Source: JAJPXC01 sp964562375 (GTDB lineage: Bacteria > Bacteroidota > Bacteroidia > Bacteroidales > Muribaculaceae). From it: a stretch of 24,066 nt of DNA. Positions 14,794 through 22,216 of the stretch are shown here, piece after piece. The notes below the pieces were generated by a model. It was not told where the DNA came from. It worked only from the letters and a program-made list of their open reading frames with translations, and made no database searches. The position numbers were made by a program, and so were the translations under genes. The stretch's first letter is position 1, and every line of letters begins with the position of its first letter. The DNA is taken from the NCBI GenBank assembly GCA_964562375.1, contig CAZLSW010000049.1, positions 1 through 24,066 of the forward strand, read 5' to 3'.

Positions 14794-14902
14794 CTATTAT
14801 GCAGTGACACTTATGCAACTCTAGTCGTGCCATTCGTTCCCCTAGTTGCCCCTCTCCAATGTTGATTTAACCCCAAGTTGCTGTTATTCCGATTTTTTTG
14901 CT

Positions 14903-14910
14903 TACCTTTG
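14903..14910 (+). promoter_or_regulatory. -7 element of the DUF4160-DUF2442-DUF4254 transcription unit
   Basis: TACCTTTG matches TAnnTTTG and lies 23 nt before the ATG at 14933. The -33 region has only a partial match (TTGC, 14878-14881, 21 nt upstream). This position supports the start at 14933 and not the upstream ATG at 14846. Confidence 0.6.
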
Positions 14911-14932
14911 TCCCAAATACCATTATTTTGTC

Positions 14933-15190
14933 ATGCCCGAGATAAGCACCTTTTACGGAATAGCGATTTATATGTATTTAAATGAGCATAATCCACCGCA
15001 TTTTCATGTGGTGTATCAAGAGTATAAGGCTATTATCACGATAAAAGATGGTGTAGTGACGGGATCTTTGCCCCGGAGAGCATTAAACATGATATTTGAG
15101 TGGCTTGATGAGCACAAAGAAGAATTATTGGATAATTGGGATCGTCTTGCGCAAAGTCAAGCTCCCATAAAAATTAATCCCCTAAAGTAA
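14933..15190 (+). CDS. DUF4160 domain protein
   Basis: I choose the ATG at 14933 (85 residues); the frame extends upstream to 14846, but that part reads across the promoter. The start MPEISTFYGIAIYMYLNEHN followed by PPHFHVVYQEYKA is the DUF4160 signature, with an HNPPHFHV core and an ISTFYGI opening. The tail reads RALNMIFEWLDEHKEELLDN then W. DUF4160 proteins are commonly paired with DUF2442 proteins, and the pair is usually regarded as a toxin-antitoxin-like module. The next gene is exactly such a partner, one base away. The pair is visibly more AT-rich than the following genes, which suggests acquisition by transfer. Confidence 0.92.
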   Translation: MPEISTFYGIAIYMYLNEHNPPHFHVVYQEYKAIITIKDGVVTGSLPRRALNMIFEWLDEHKEELLDNWDRLAQSQAPIKINPLK

Positions 15191-15191
15191 G

Positions 15192-15446
15192 ATGGAAACC
15201 AATTTTATTCTTGAAGTCATTAAGGCTGAGCATGTGGGTGGGTATACTCTCAAAATCCTGTTTAACAATGGGATGGCTCGTTTGTATGATTTCTCAAAAG
15301 AGTTTTCTAAAGGAGTTTGCTCTAAATTAAAAGATATAGATTATTTCTTGAACTTTAAACTTGACCCTTTCTCAATTGACTGGAACAATGAAATAGGATT
15401 CGCTCCGGAATATCTATTAGAGAATGGTCGACCTGTAAATAGTTAA
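15192..15446 (+). CDS. DUF2442 domain protein
   Basis: The 84-residue protein reads ILEVIKAEHVGGYTLKILFN, then NGMARLYDFSKEF, then FKLDPFSIDWNNEIGFAPEY followed by LLENGRPV. The phrases L.I.F.NG....YDF and W..EIG.APE.LLE are those of DUF2442. Its start lies one base after the stop of the DUF4160 gene. The pair's biochemical role is not established; a toxin-antitoxin function is a prediction. The stop is only 5 bp before the DUF4254 start, so the pair is likely co-transcribed with the sugar-related genes downstream. Confidence 0.92.
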   Translation: METNFILEVIKAEHVGGYTLKILFNNGMARLYDFSKEFSKGVCSKLKDIDYFLNFKLDPFSIDWNNEIGFAPEYLLENGRPVNS

Positions 15447-15451
15447 TAATC

Positions 15452-16060
15452 ATGACTTTCGCTGAAAAATGCAATAAGATTTTCGATGAGGCCACCCAGG
15501 CCTATCACGTTACCGACCATGTTGACGCCGCCGAGCCCCGTCCCTACGCCGACGGCTCGATCGAAGCCACCCTCCACGCCAAAAACTGGATCGACGCTGT
15601 GCAGTGGCACCTCGAGGACATCATCCGCGACCCGGAGATCGACCCCGTGGAGGCCCTCGCCATCAAGCGCCGCATCGACCGATCCAACCAGGACCGCACC
15701 GACATGGTGGAAGAGCTCGACACCTATTTCCGCGAGCTTTACAAGGACGTGAAACCCCTCCCCGACGCCACTATCAACACCGAAAGCCCCGCATGGGCCC
15801 TCGACCGCCTGTCGATTCTTGCCTTGAAAATCTATCACATGCAGGCCGAGGTGGCTCGCAAGGACGCGTCACCCGAGCATATCGCCCGCTGCCAGGCCAA
15901 GCTCAACGTGCTTTTGGAGCAACGCCAGGACCTCACTCAGGCAATCGACACCCTGCTCGACGACATCGCGGCCGGTCGTAAGTACATGAAGGTGTACCGC
16001 CAAATGAAGATGTATAACGACCCGGACACCAATCCGGTGCTATATGGCGCGCAAAAATAA
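15452..16060 (+). CDS. DUF4254 domain protein
   Basis: This 202-residue soluble helical protein begins MTFAEKCNKIFDEATQAYHV and contains TLHAKNWIDAVQWHLEDIIR, DPVEALAIKRRIDRSNQDRT and LSILALKIYHMQAE. These are hallmarks of DUF4254, a Bacteroidetes family of unknown function that is regularly found next to a family 9 glycosyltransferase, as here. It is visibly GC-rich, unlike the DUF4160/DUF2442 pair 5 bp upstream. Its last 17 bases overlap the start of the glycosyltransferase gene, which suggests translational coupling and a shared pathway in surface glycan assembly. Confidence 0.9.
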   Translation: MTFAEKCNKIFDEATQAYHVTDHVDAAEPRPYADGSIEATLHAKNWIDAVQWHLEDIIRDPEIDPVEALAIKRRIDRSNQDRTDMVEELDTYFRELYKDVKPLPDATINTESPAWALDRLSILALKIYHMQAEVARKDASPEHIARCQAKLNVLLEQRQDLTQAIDTLLDDIAAGRKYMKVYRQMKMYNDPDTNPVLYGAQK

Positions 16061-17123
16061 CACACCAAACAATCCCCGCGGGTTGCGACACGTGCTTGTG
16101 AGCCGGTTCTCGGCCCTCGGCGACGTGGCCATGACAGTACCTGTATTGTACAGCGCCGCAAGGTGTTACCCGGGCGTCGAGTTCTACTTGATCACCCGCC
16201 CGTCGATGACATCCATTTTCGTCAATCCGCCCGCCAATCTCCACCTCATTGGAGTGGATCTCAAGAATGAGTATCACGGACTGAGAGGGATGAACCGATT
16301 GCTTGGCGCGCTTGTAAAGAAGTATGGGATAGATGGTTATGTAGATTTGCACGCTGTGCTTCGCACGTTCGCGTTGGCCGCTTGCTGTCACCTTCGGGGC
16401 ATCCCCGTGAGTGTGATCCACAAGGGTCGCCGAGGCAAGTATGCCCTTACCCGTAAGCGCAACAAGGTGATGCTACCGCTGATTTCGTCACGGGCCCGTT
16501 ATCGCGAGGCGTTCTTTGGCATAGGTTTGCCCTTGCAGGAGCGGTTCGACGGCCTATACGGCATGGGTAAGGGCGACCCGGAGTTGTTCGCCTCCATCAC
16601 GCCCCCCAAAAAGGAGAAGGAGCGCTGGGTGGCCATAGCGCCGTTCGCCAAACATCCCGGCAAGATCTATCCTCCCGAGATGATGGAAATGGTAGTCAAG
16701 GAGTTGGCAAACAATAAGAATATCAAGATTTTCCTCTTTGGCGGAGGCCCCGAGGAAAAAGCCGTGTTCGACCAATGGGTGGCAAAATACCCGCGAATAG
16801 TGTCGTTGGCCAACGAGAAGCACGGTTTCGCCGTCGAGTTGGCCTTGCTATCGTGGATGGACGCGGCCGTCACCATGGATTCAGCCAACATGCACTTGGC
16901 GTCGTTGGTCAACATCCCCGTGATCTCAATATGGGGCGCAACACATCCCTACTGCGGATTCAAAGGGTGGCGACAACACGAAAGCAACACGGTGCAACTG
17001 CCCATGACCTGCCGTCCCTGCTCTGTGTTCGGCAACACCCCGTGCTATCGCGGTGATTATTACTGCCTTAGAGGTATCGCTCCAACAGTGATTTTGCAGA
17101 AATTGCAACCTTATATCAAGTAA
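16044..17123 (+). CDS. Glycosyltransferase family 9 (heptosyltransferase-like)
   Basis: The protein has 359 residues with two Rossmann-type halves, as in ADP-heptose:LPS heptosyltransferases. Visible marks are HVLVSRFSALGDVAMTVPVL near residue 20, the second-domain start WVAIAPFAKHPGKIYPPEMM near residue 195, IKIFLFGGGPEE, and DSANMHLASLVNIPVISIWG then ATHP near residue 278, which lines the nucleotide-sugar site. The end has a cysteine-rich segment (CRPCSVFGNTPCYRGDYYCL) often seen in this family. It probably adds a sugar to lipopolysaccharide core or a related glycan on the cytoplasmic side of the inner membrane. The stop TAA shares a base with the ATG of the YfhO gene. Donor and acceptor are unknown. 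Confidence 0.92.
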   Translation: MARKNNTPNNPRGLRHVLVSRFSALGDVAMTVPVLYSAARCYPGVEFYLITRPSMTSIFVNPPANLHLIGVDLKNEYHGLRGMNRLLGALVKKYGIDGYVDLHAVLRTFALAACCHLRGIPVSVIHKGRRGKYALTRKRNKVMLPLISSRARYREAFFGIGLPLQERFDGLYGMGKGDPELFASITPPKKEKERWVAIAPFAKHPGKIYPPEMMEMVVKELANNKNIKIFLFGGGPEEKAVFDQWVAKYPRIVSLANEKHGFAVELALLSWMDAAVTMDSANMHLASLVNIPVISIWGATHPYCGFKGWRQHESNTVQLPMTCRPCSVFGNTPCYRGDYYCLRGIAPTVILQKLQPYIK

Positions 17124-19714
17124 TGCAAACGATGATTGAAAAGTTAAAGCAATGGCTGGCCAAGCCGCAAACCTGGGGATACATCGCCGCCGCGGCGATT
17201 GTGGTGTTCCTGGCGTTCGCGTTCTTCGCTCCGGCCAACTCCGAGGGCCTCGACCTTCGGCAACACGATATGATTCAGGGTCAAGCGATTGGCCAGGAGG
17301 CGAAGGCTTACACCGAGGCCACCGGCGAGGATACCCGCTGGACCAACTCGCTGTTCTCGGGAATGCCCACGTTCCAAATCGCTCCATCGTATCCCTCAAA
17401 TCGCCTTTTCGACTGGATCACAACGGTTTACGGGTGCGGACTGCCATCGCCTTCCAACCTTTTGGCGATGATGATGATCGGCTTCCTGATTCTGATGGCC
17501 GCAATGAAAATCCGCTGGTGCTATGCGCTCATTGGGGCTGTGGCTTGGGGATTTTCCACCTACTTTATCATCATTATCGGCGCCGGCCACATCTGGAAAT
17601 TTGTCACGCTGGCCTATATACCCCCTACAATCGCTGGTGTAATCCTCTGTTACCGAGGGAAATATCTCGCTGGTACGGCTGTCGCCGCGCTTTTCGCCAT
17701 GATGCAAATCGCCAGCAACCATCCCCAGATGACCTATTATTTCCTCTTTGTCATCCTGGGCTTGGTCATCGCCGCTCTGGTTATGGCTTACCGTCGCAAG
17801 GAGTTGGCCCGTTGGGGCATCGCCACGGCTTGCTTGGCCGGCGCGGCCGCTTTGGCCATAACCGCCAATCTCCCAAGCCTTTACAACACCTATGAGTACT
17901 CCAAGGAGACCATGCGCGGCGGCCATTCCGAGCTTTCAGCTGGTTCGGCCAAAAGTACAGCAGGAGGCCTTGACAAAAACTATATCACGCAGTACAGCTA
18001 CGGCCAGTCGGAGTTGTTTACTTTGCTGATTCCCAACGTGAAAGGTGGAGCTTCGGCCAAACCGGTCCAGGGCCAGTTGCAAGCTCTGTCGATGAGCGAC
18101 CTCCCCGCGGCTCAAGACATGGTAAACGAGGGGAAAGTCGACCAAATCGGAGCCCAATATCTGCAGTACGCATCCCAGTATTTCGGTGAGCCTGAGGGAA
18201 CTAATGGCCCGGTTTACGTCGGCGCCATCATTTTCGCCCTGTTCCTCCTTGGCTGCGTAATCGTCAAGGGGCCGGTGAAGTGGGTGCTTTTGGCTTTGAC
18301 ATTACTTTCGTGCGGTTTGGCCCTCGGACGTAACTTCATGAGTCTCACCGACTTATTTATCGACTTGGTGCCGATGTACTCCAAATTTCGCACCGTCGAA
18401 AGTATCCTTGTCATCGCCGAGTTCACGATACCCTTGTTGGCTATTCTTGGCTTGCAAAAGCTTATGACTGAGCCAGATAAGAAGCGGTATTTCAAGCCCG
18501 TGATGTGGTGCTTCGGGGTTCCTACCGCACTGTGTGTGCTCGGTTGGGCTGCCCCTGGTTTTTATGGCTCGGTAATCAACCAAACCGACCTCGACACCTC
18601 CCGCATGATAGGACAAGCGCTTGAGCAGCAAGGTTATCCGCAAGAGGCCGTAACCGCGTTCTCAATCAACAATCCCGCGATTGCCAGTGCTATCCAGCAA
18701 TTGCGATACGGCATGATTGAGGCCGACTCGCTGCGCTCTCTCCTATTCCTCCTTGCCGCCTACGCCATTCTCATCCTGTGGATGACCGGAAAGGGCACGA
18801 AGGCCGTGGCGGTGGGTGCCGTGGGCATTCTTGTGCTTGTTGACCTGTTCACCGTCAACAAGCGTTACCTCGACTACGATTCGTTCTGCACGCCGCAAAT
18901 GTCTGTGTCTGACCCGTTTGCGCTCACTCCAAGCGACCGACTGATCCTTCAGGACACCACATCCCACTATCGCGTGATGGACATAGGCAATTTCTGGCGT
19001 CCCGAGCCCTCTTATCACCACAAGATGATCGGAGGCTACCATGCGGCTAAACTCTCTCGGTATCAAGACCTTATCGACTCTCATATCGGAAATTTCCTCA
19101 ACGGTCAAGCATCCGAGTCGGATATGAACGTACTTAACATGTTGAATGCCAAGTATATCGTAACCCCTTCAGGACAAGTGGTTGACAACCCTCAAGCCCT
19201 CGGCAACGCCTGGCTCGTGGATACCATACGTTATGTGCAAGGCGCTAAGGCTGAGATGAATACGCTTGGAAAGATTGACCCAGCCATTGAGGCTGTGGCC
19301 GACGCTAAGTTTGAGACCGCATTGGGTGAGGCTACTCCTATCAGCGAGGGCGACACCATCCGCCTTACATCCTACGCACCCAATCGCTTGACCTATCACG
19401 TTGATACACAGCGTGGTGGCTTGGTGGTGTTCTCCGAGGTATACTTCCCTTGGGGTTGGACGGTAAAGATGGACGGCGACAAGGAATTGCCGTTGGGTCG
19501 CGTCAACTACGTGCTACGCGCTGTCAACGTCACCGCTGGCACACACACGTTGACGATGACCTTCGACCCCCGCTCGCTCCACAACACCTCAGTAGCGGCC
19601 TATTTCGCCATCATCCTCATCTACCTCCTCGTCCTCGCGGCCCTGGCCTATCCTTTAATCAAGAGAAACGGCCCCCAAACAGAAGGCCCCCAAACCCCCG
19701 AAGCGGGGGCTTAA
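17123..19714 (+). CDS. YfhO-family membrane protein
   Basis: The protein has 863 residues. It starts with a membrane helix (WGYIAAAAIVVFLAFAFFA), then an extracytoplasmic loop with DLRQHDMIQGQAIGQEAKAY and TRWTNSLFSGMPTFQI, which is typical of the family. About ten further helices follow, then a soluble region (about 620-830) and a last helix (AAYFAIILIYLLVLAALAYP). YfhO proteins resemble GT-C glycosyltransferases; the Bacillus member is implicated in adding sugars to lipoteichoic acid. Together with GT9 and DUF4254 it suggests late steps of surface glycan modification. A small hairpin (CCCCCG-AAG-CGGGGG, 19695-19709) lies at the very end of the coding sequence and may help termination. Confidence 0.92.
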   Translation: MQTMIEKLKQWLAKPQTWGYIAAAAIVVFLAFAFFAPANSEGLDLRQHDMIQGQAIGQEAKAYTEATGEDTRWTNSLFSGMPTFQIAPSYPSNRLFDWITTVYGCGLPSPSNLLAMMMIGFLILMAAMKIRWCYALIGAVAWGFSTYFIIIIGAGHIWKFVTLAYIPPTIAGVILCYRGKYLAGTAVAALFAMMQIASNHPQMTYYFLFVILGLVIAALVMAYRRKELARWGIATACLAGAAALAITANLPSLYNTYEYSKETMRGGHSELSAGSAKSTAGGLDKNYITQYSYGQSELFTLLIPNVKGGASAKPVQGQLQALSMSDLPAAQDMVNEGKVDQIGAQYLQYASQYFGEPEGTNGPVYVGAIIFALFLLGCVIVKGPVKWVLLALTLLSCGLALGRNFMSLTDLFIDLVPMYSKFRTVESILVIAEFTIPLLAILGLQKLMTEPDKKRYFKPVMWCFGVPTALCVLGWAAPGFYGSVINQTDLDTSRMIGQALEQQGYPQEAVTAFSINNPAIASAIQQLRYGMIEADSLRSLLFLLAAYAILILWMTGKGTKAVAVGAVGILVLVDLFTVNKRYLDYDSFCTPQMSVSDPFALTPSDRLILQDTTSHYRVMDIGNFWRPEPSYHHKMIGGYHAAKLSRYQDLIDSHIGNFLNGQASESDMNVLNMLNAKYIVTPSGQVVDNPQALGNAWLVDTIRYVQGAKAEMNTLGKIDPAIEAVADAKFETALGEATPISEGDTIRLTSYAPNRLTYHVDTQRGGLVVFSEVYFPWGWTVKMDGDKELPLGRVNYVLRAVNVTAGTHTLTMTFDPRSLHNTSVAAYFAIILIYLLVLAALAYPLIKRNGPQTEGPQTPEAGA

Positions 19715-19740
19715 GATAGCCTCCTTTTCTCCTTTCACCC

Positions 19741-19817
19741 TTTACTCCTTTAATGCTTTAATGCTTTAAAGATTTAATGGTTTAAGAAAGCCCATCAACT
19801 AGAAACTAGAAACTAGA
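19741..19817. repeat. Microsatellites between YfhO and the methyltransferase-like gene
   Basis: The 119-bp gap contains 8-bp repeats (CTTTAATG and variants, 19749-19786) and three perfect 7-bp AACTAGA units (19797-19817). They share period and style with the cluster at 9042-9290. No promoter match was found here, so the downstream pair may depend on read-through or on a weak promoter. Confidence 0.8.
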
Positions 19818-19833
19818 AACTTTATACTCCCCC

Positions 19834-20550
19834 ATGAAGTTAACTCGCTCTCTCACAGCGTTTCGCCGCTACAACCGATCGAAAGGATTCGGCATTCACT
19901 CGCCGTTCGCCTTTCGATTTGTGCAGCGCGTGCTGTCGGAACGGGCTGGTTACTACGCCTACGAGGACATCGATTTTCGACGCAATCAGGCTAAAATAAT
20001 GGCCAGGGAGTCGGGAAAGAAACATCCACGCATCATCTCAGCCAAAAATGCGCGTATGTTGCTGAGAATCACCGCATTCTTCAATCCGCATGTGATAATG
20101 CAGGTGGGTACAAGCTACGGCGTTTCCACTACGGCTATCTTGGATGTCGACTCGCGGTCACATCTCGTGATCTATCCCGGGAACAATCCCCATCAGGAGA
20201 TTTATGCTGAGACGGTAGCGGGTCACGTGTCGCAAATCACCGAAAATCAGCTACTTGCCTCGGCTTTTGACCTTTATGACGAGCTTCGTCATGGCGCGCG
20301 TCCATTCATGCTGGTGAATAGCTTGGATAATGAAAATGAATTGGAACTAACTCTCACTAAATCAGTTGATTTCTTGAATCAAGATGGCGTGGTGGTGATG
20401 CGCAACTTACAACGCTCTCCTCTAATGAAGCGCCTCTTTCGGCAGATTGACGGCCAATTGACTCATGGTCAGATATTTACCAACCAAAAAATTGCGATTA
20501 TCGTGGGTCTGAGGCATCTTCAGCGCCAAACGTTCTCTTTGTGGTTTTGA
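19834..20550 (+). CDS. Methyltransferase-fold protein, Bacteroidetes type
   Basis: The protein has 238 residues. It opens with RYNRSKGFGIHSPFAFRFVQ, a conserved start in a Bacteroidetes family related to class I SAM-dependent O-methyltransferases. HVIMQVGTSYGVSTTAILDV near residue 90 takes the place of the glycine-rich SAM-binding loop, with QVGTSYG close to the usual E-x-G-x-x-x-G. A later strand-like segment reads QDGVVVMRNLQRSPLMKRLF. The acidic residue that normally ends strand 2 (after LVIYPG) is not evident, so activity is uncertain. It overlaps xerD by one base (TGATG), and this pairing suggests co-expression, not a shared function. Confidence 0.7.
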   Translation: MKLTRSLTAFRRYNRSKGFGIHSPFAFRFVQRVLSERAGYYAYEDIDFRRNQAKIMARESGKKHPRIISAKNARMLLRITAFFNPHVIMQVGTSYGVSTTAILDVDSRSHLVIYPGNNPHQEIYAETVAGHVSQITENQLLASAFDLYDELRHGARPFMLVNSLDNENELELTLTKSVDFLNQDGVVVMRNLQRSPLMKRLFRQIDGQLTHGQIFTNQKIAIIVGLRHLQRQTFSLWF

Positions 20551-21455
20551 TGCGCGAGATTAGAGATAACGGCAAGATTATCAAGCAGTTTCTGGCCTAT
20601 TTGGTAGCGGAAAAGGGCTTGAGCGACAACACAAGGGAGAGTTATGCCTTTGATCTCACTCGTCTTTTGCAATATCTTGAGGAAGAGGGTGTTAAGCTTC
20701 AAGATGTCAATGTCGATCATCTCAGGGAGTTTATCGGCTCATTGCACGACTTGGGCATCTCATCGGCCACTCAAAATCGATTTCTCTCTTCAATTCGCAC
20801 GTTTTTTAAGTACCTTAAATTAGAGGGATTTATCGACACCAATCCCTCGTCGCTTTTGGAAAGTGTAAAGACGGGTGAACATTTACCGCAAGTGCTTACT
20901 GTTGAGGAGATTGACTCGCTGATTGAGGCTATTCAGCCCGAAGATCCATTTGGCCATCGCAATCGTGCTATAATCGAGACGATGTATGGGTGCGGACTAC
21001 GAGTAAGCGAGTTGGTGAATCTGGAAATCAGCCGAGTATACGCTCAGGATCAGTATGTTGTGGTTACTGGCAAGGGCGACAAGCAGCGACTTGTGCCTAT
21101 CTCCGATGCCGCGCTCGACGCAATCCGTGAATATATGCCGGAGCGTAACGCTGGACCCATCAAGCCGGGTGAGGAAAACATCCTGTTCCTCAATCGTTTA
21201 GGGGCTCGGTTGACTCGCCAAATGGTTTTCACGATCATTCGTCGCCTGGCCGATGCCGCTGGTATACGCAAAGTGATCTCACCCCACACGTTGCGTCACT
21301 CATTTGCTACCCACCTGCTTGAGGGAGGCGCCAACCTGCGTGCCATTCAACAGATGCTTGGACACGAATACATCTCAACCACAGAGATTTACCTCCACCT
21401 CGACCGCAGCGTCCTGCGTGACGAGATTCTCAGCCACCATCCCCGCAACAAATAG
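20550..21455 (+). CDS. xerD: Tyrosine recombinase XerD
   Basis: I take the ATG at 20550 (301 residues), which overlaps the previous stop as TGATG; a GTG at 20541 is also possible. The N-terminal core-binding domain (AYLVAEKGLSDNTRESYAFD; FLSSIRTFFKYLKLEGFIDT) is followed by the catalytic domain with all key residues present: R151 (GCGLRVSEL), K175 (GKGDKQR), H246 and R249 (HTLRHSFATHLLEGG), H272 (MLGHEYISTTE) and Y281 (IYLHL). It has the length and motif spacing of chromosomal XerD, which with XerC resolves chromosome dimers at dif. The 75-bp array begins 4 bp after its stop. No mobile-element genes flank it, so I read it as the housekeeping enzyme. Confidence 0.93.
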   Translation: MREIRDNGKIIKQFLAYLVAEKGLSDNTRESYAFDLTRLLQYLEEEGVKLQDVNVDHLREFIGSLHDLGISSATQNRFLSSIRTFFKYLKLEGFIDTNPSSLLESVKTGEHLPQVLTVEEIDSLIEAIQPEDPFGHRNRAIIETMYGCGLRVSELVNLEISRVYAQDQYVVVTGKGDKQRLVPISDAALDAIREYMPERNAGPIKPGEENILFLNRLGARLTRQMVFTIIRRLADAAGIRKVISPHTLRHSFATHLLEGGANLRAIQQMLGHEYISTTEIYLHLDRSVLRDEILSHHPRNK

Positions 21456-21458
21456 CCC

Positions 21459-21758
21459 GTGGGTTAGAAAGAAGGTCGGGCCGTGCCGGCCCGACAGAGA
21501 AACAGTCCCGCCTGCACGGCGGGACCTCCCTATGTGGGTTAGAAAGGATGTCGGTCCGTGCCGGCCCGACAGAGCAACAGTCCCGCCGGCACGGCGGGAC
21601 ATCCCTATGTGGGTTAGAAAGAAGGTCGGGCCGTGCCGGCCCGACGGAGATACTGTCCCGCCGGCACGGCGGGACATCCCTATGTGGGTTAGAAAGGATG
21701 TCGGGCCGTGCCGGCCCGACGAAGATACTGTCCCGCCGGCACGGCGGGACATCCTACT
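21459..21758. repeat. Four tandem copies of a 75-bp double-hairpin unit
   Basis: Units begin with GTGGGTTAGAAAG at 21459, 21534, 21609 and 21684, exactly 75 bp apart. Each contains hairpin A (GTCGGGCCG-TGC-CGGCCCGAC; in unit 2 one arm has a G-to-T change) and hairpin B (GTCCCGCCG-GCA-CGGCGGGAC; in unit 1 one inner pair is lost). The array fills the whole space between the stop codons of the convergent xerD and gldH genes, so it probably ends transcription from both sides. Because 75 is a multiple of three the array is open in several frames, but I do not think it is coding. Confidence 0.95.
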
Positions 21759-22216
21759 TAAGGATGAAACTCAATTCCCACAAGATCAATGCCTTGCAAG
21801 GTGTCAACACGCATGATATGTCTTACCCTTACGGGAGTGCCCGAGGCGTGCATAATTCCTCGAGCGATAGGGTCAACCACCTGAAAATCAGTGGCATTGC
21901 CGATGCCTCGCCATTTGCCGTATTTGTCGGCAAGTACGATATTGAGAGTGTCGATGCGTTCCCGACCTTGGTCGGTGTAGGCAACCTCAAGCCACACGTT
22001 GGAATATGCGTAGCGGTCGTCGTGTCGCAGACCGAGGGTGAGGTTACCGCGCATGATGGAATCGGCGTGCACTGGCTCAAATGTCAACGCCTCGGCGTAG
22101 CGCCATCCCTCTTGGGGGATGGCTTGCCACGACGAGTAATCATTGTCGGTAGGGGTACAAGCCGATATTGTGGCTAATGCGCCGATTAACAGGAGTTTAG
22201 CCTTGCTTGCTTTCAT
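21758..22216 (-). CDS. gldH: Gliding motility lipoprotein GldH
   Basis: The protein has 152 residues with a lipoprotein signal peptide, LLLIGALATISAC, where C20 is the lipidated residue. The mature part has the GldH pattern: WRYAEALTFEPVHADSIMRG, LTLGLRHDDRYAYSNVWLEV, IDTLNIVLADKYGKWRGIG. GldH is needed for gliding in Flavobacterium; in non-gliding Bacteroidales it is kept, probably in cell-envelope functions that are not defined. The start overlaps the end of ricT by 20 bp, so its translation is likely coupled to it. The stop codon lies at the edge of the 75-bp array. Confidence 0.92.
   Translation of the reverse strand: MKASKAKLLLIGALATISACTPTDNDYSSWQAIPQEGWRYAEALTFEPVHADSIMRGNLTLGLRHDDRYAYSNVWLEVAYTDQGRERIDTLNIVLADKYGKWRGIGNATDFQVVDPIARGIMHASGTPVRVRHIMRVDTLQGIDLVGIEFHP

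Noticed and set aside
21459..21758. Possible dif or attachment site array beside xerD.
   Set aside because: The hairpin arms do not resemble 11-bp XerC/XerD binding sites with a 6-bp centre, and xerD is the chromosomal type.
21304..22177. Long plus- and minus-strand ORFs across the 75-bp array (25-residue repeats such as MWVRKDVGPCRPD).
   Set aside because: The unit length is a multiple of three, so open frames follow automatically; the hairpins explain the sequence better.
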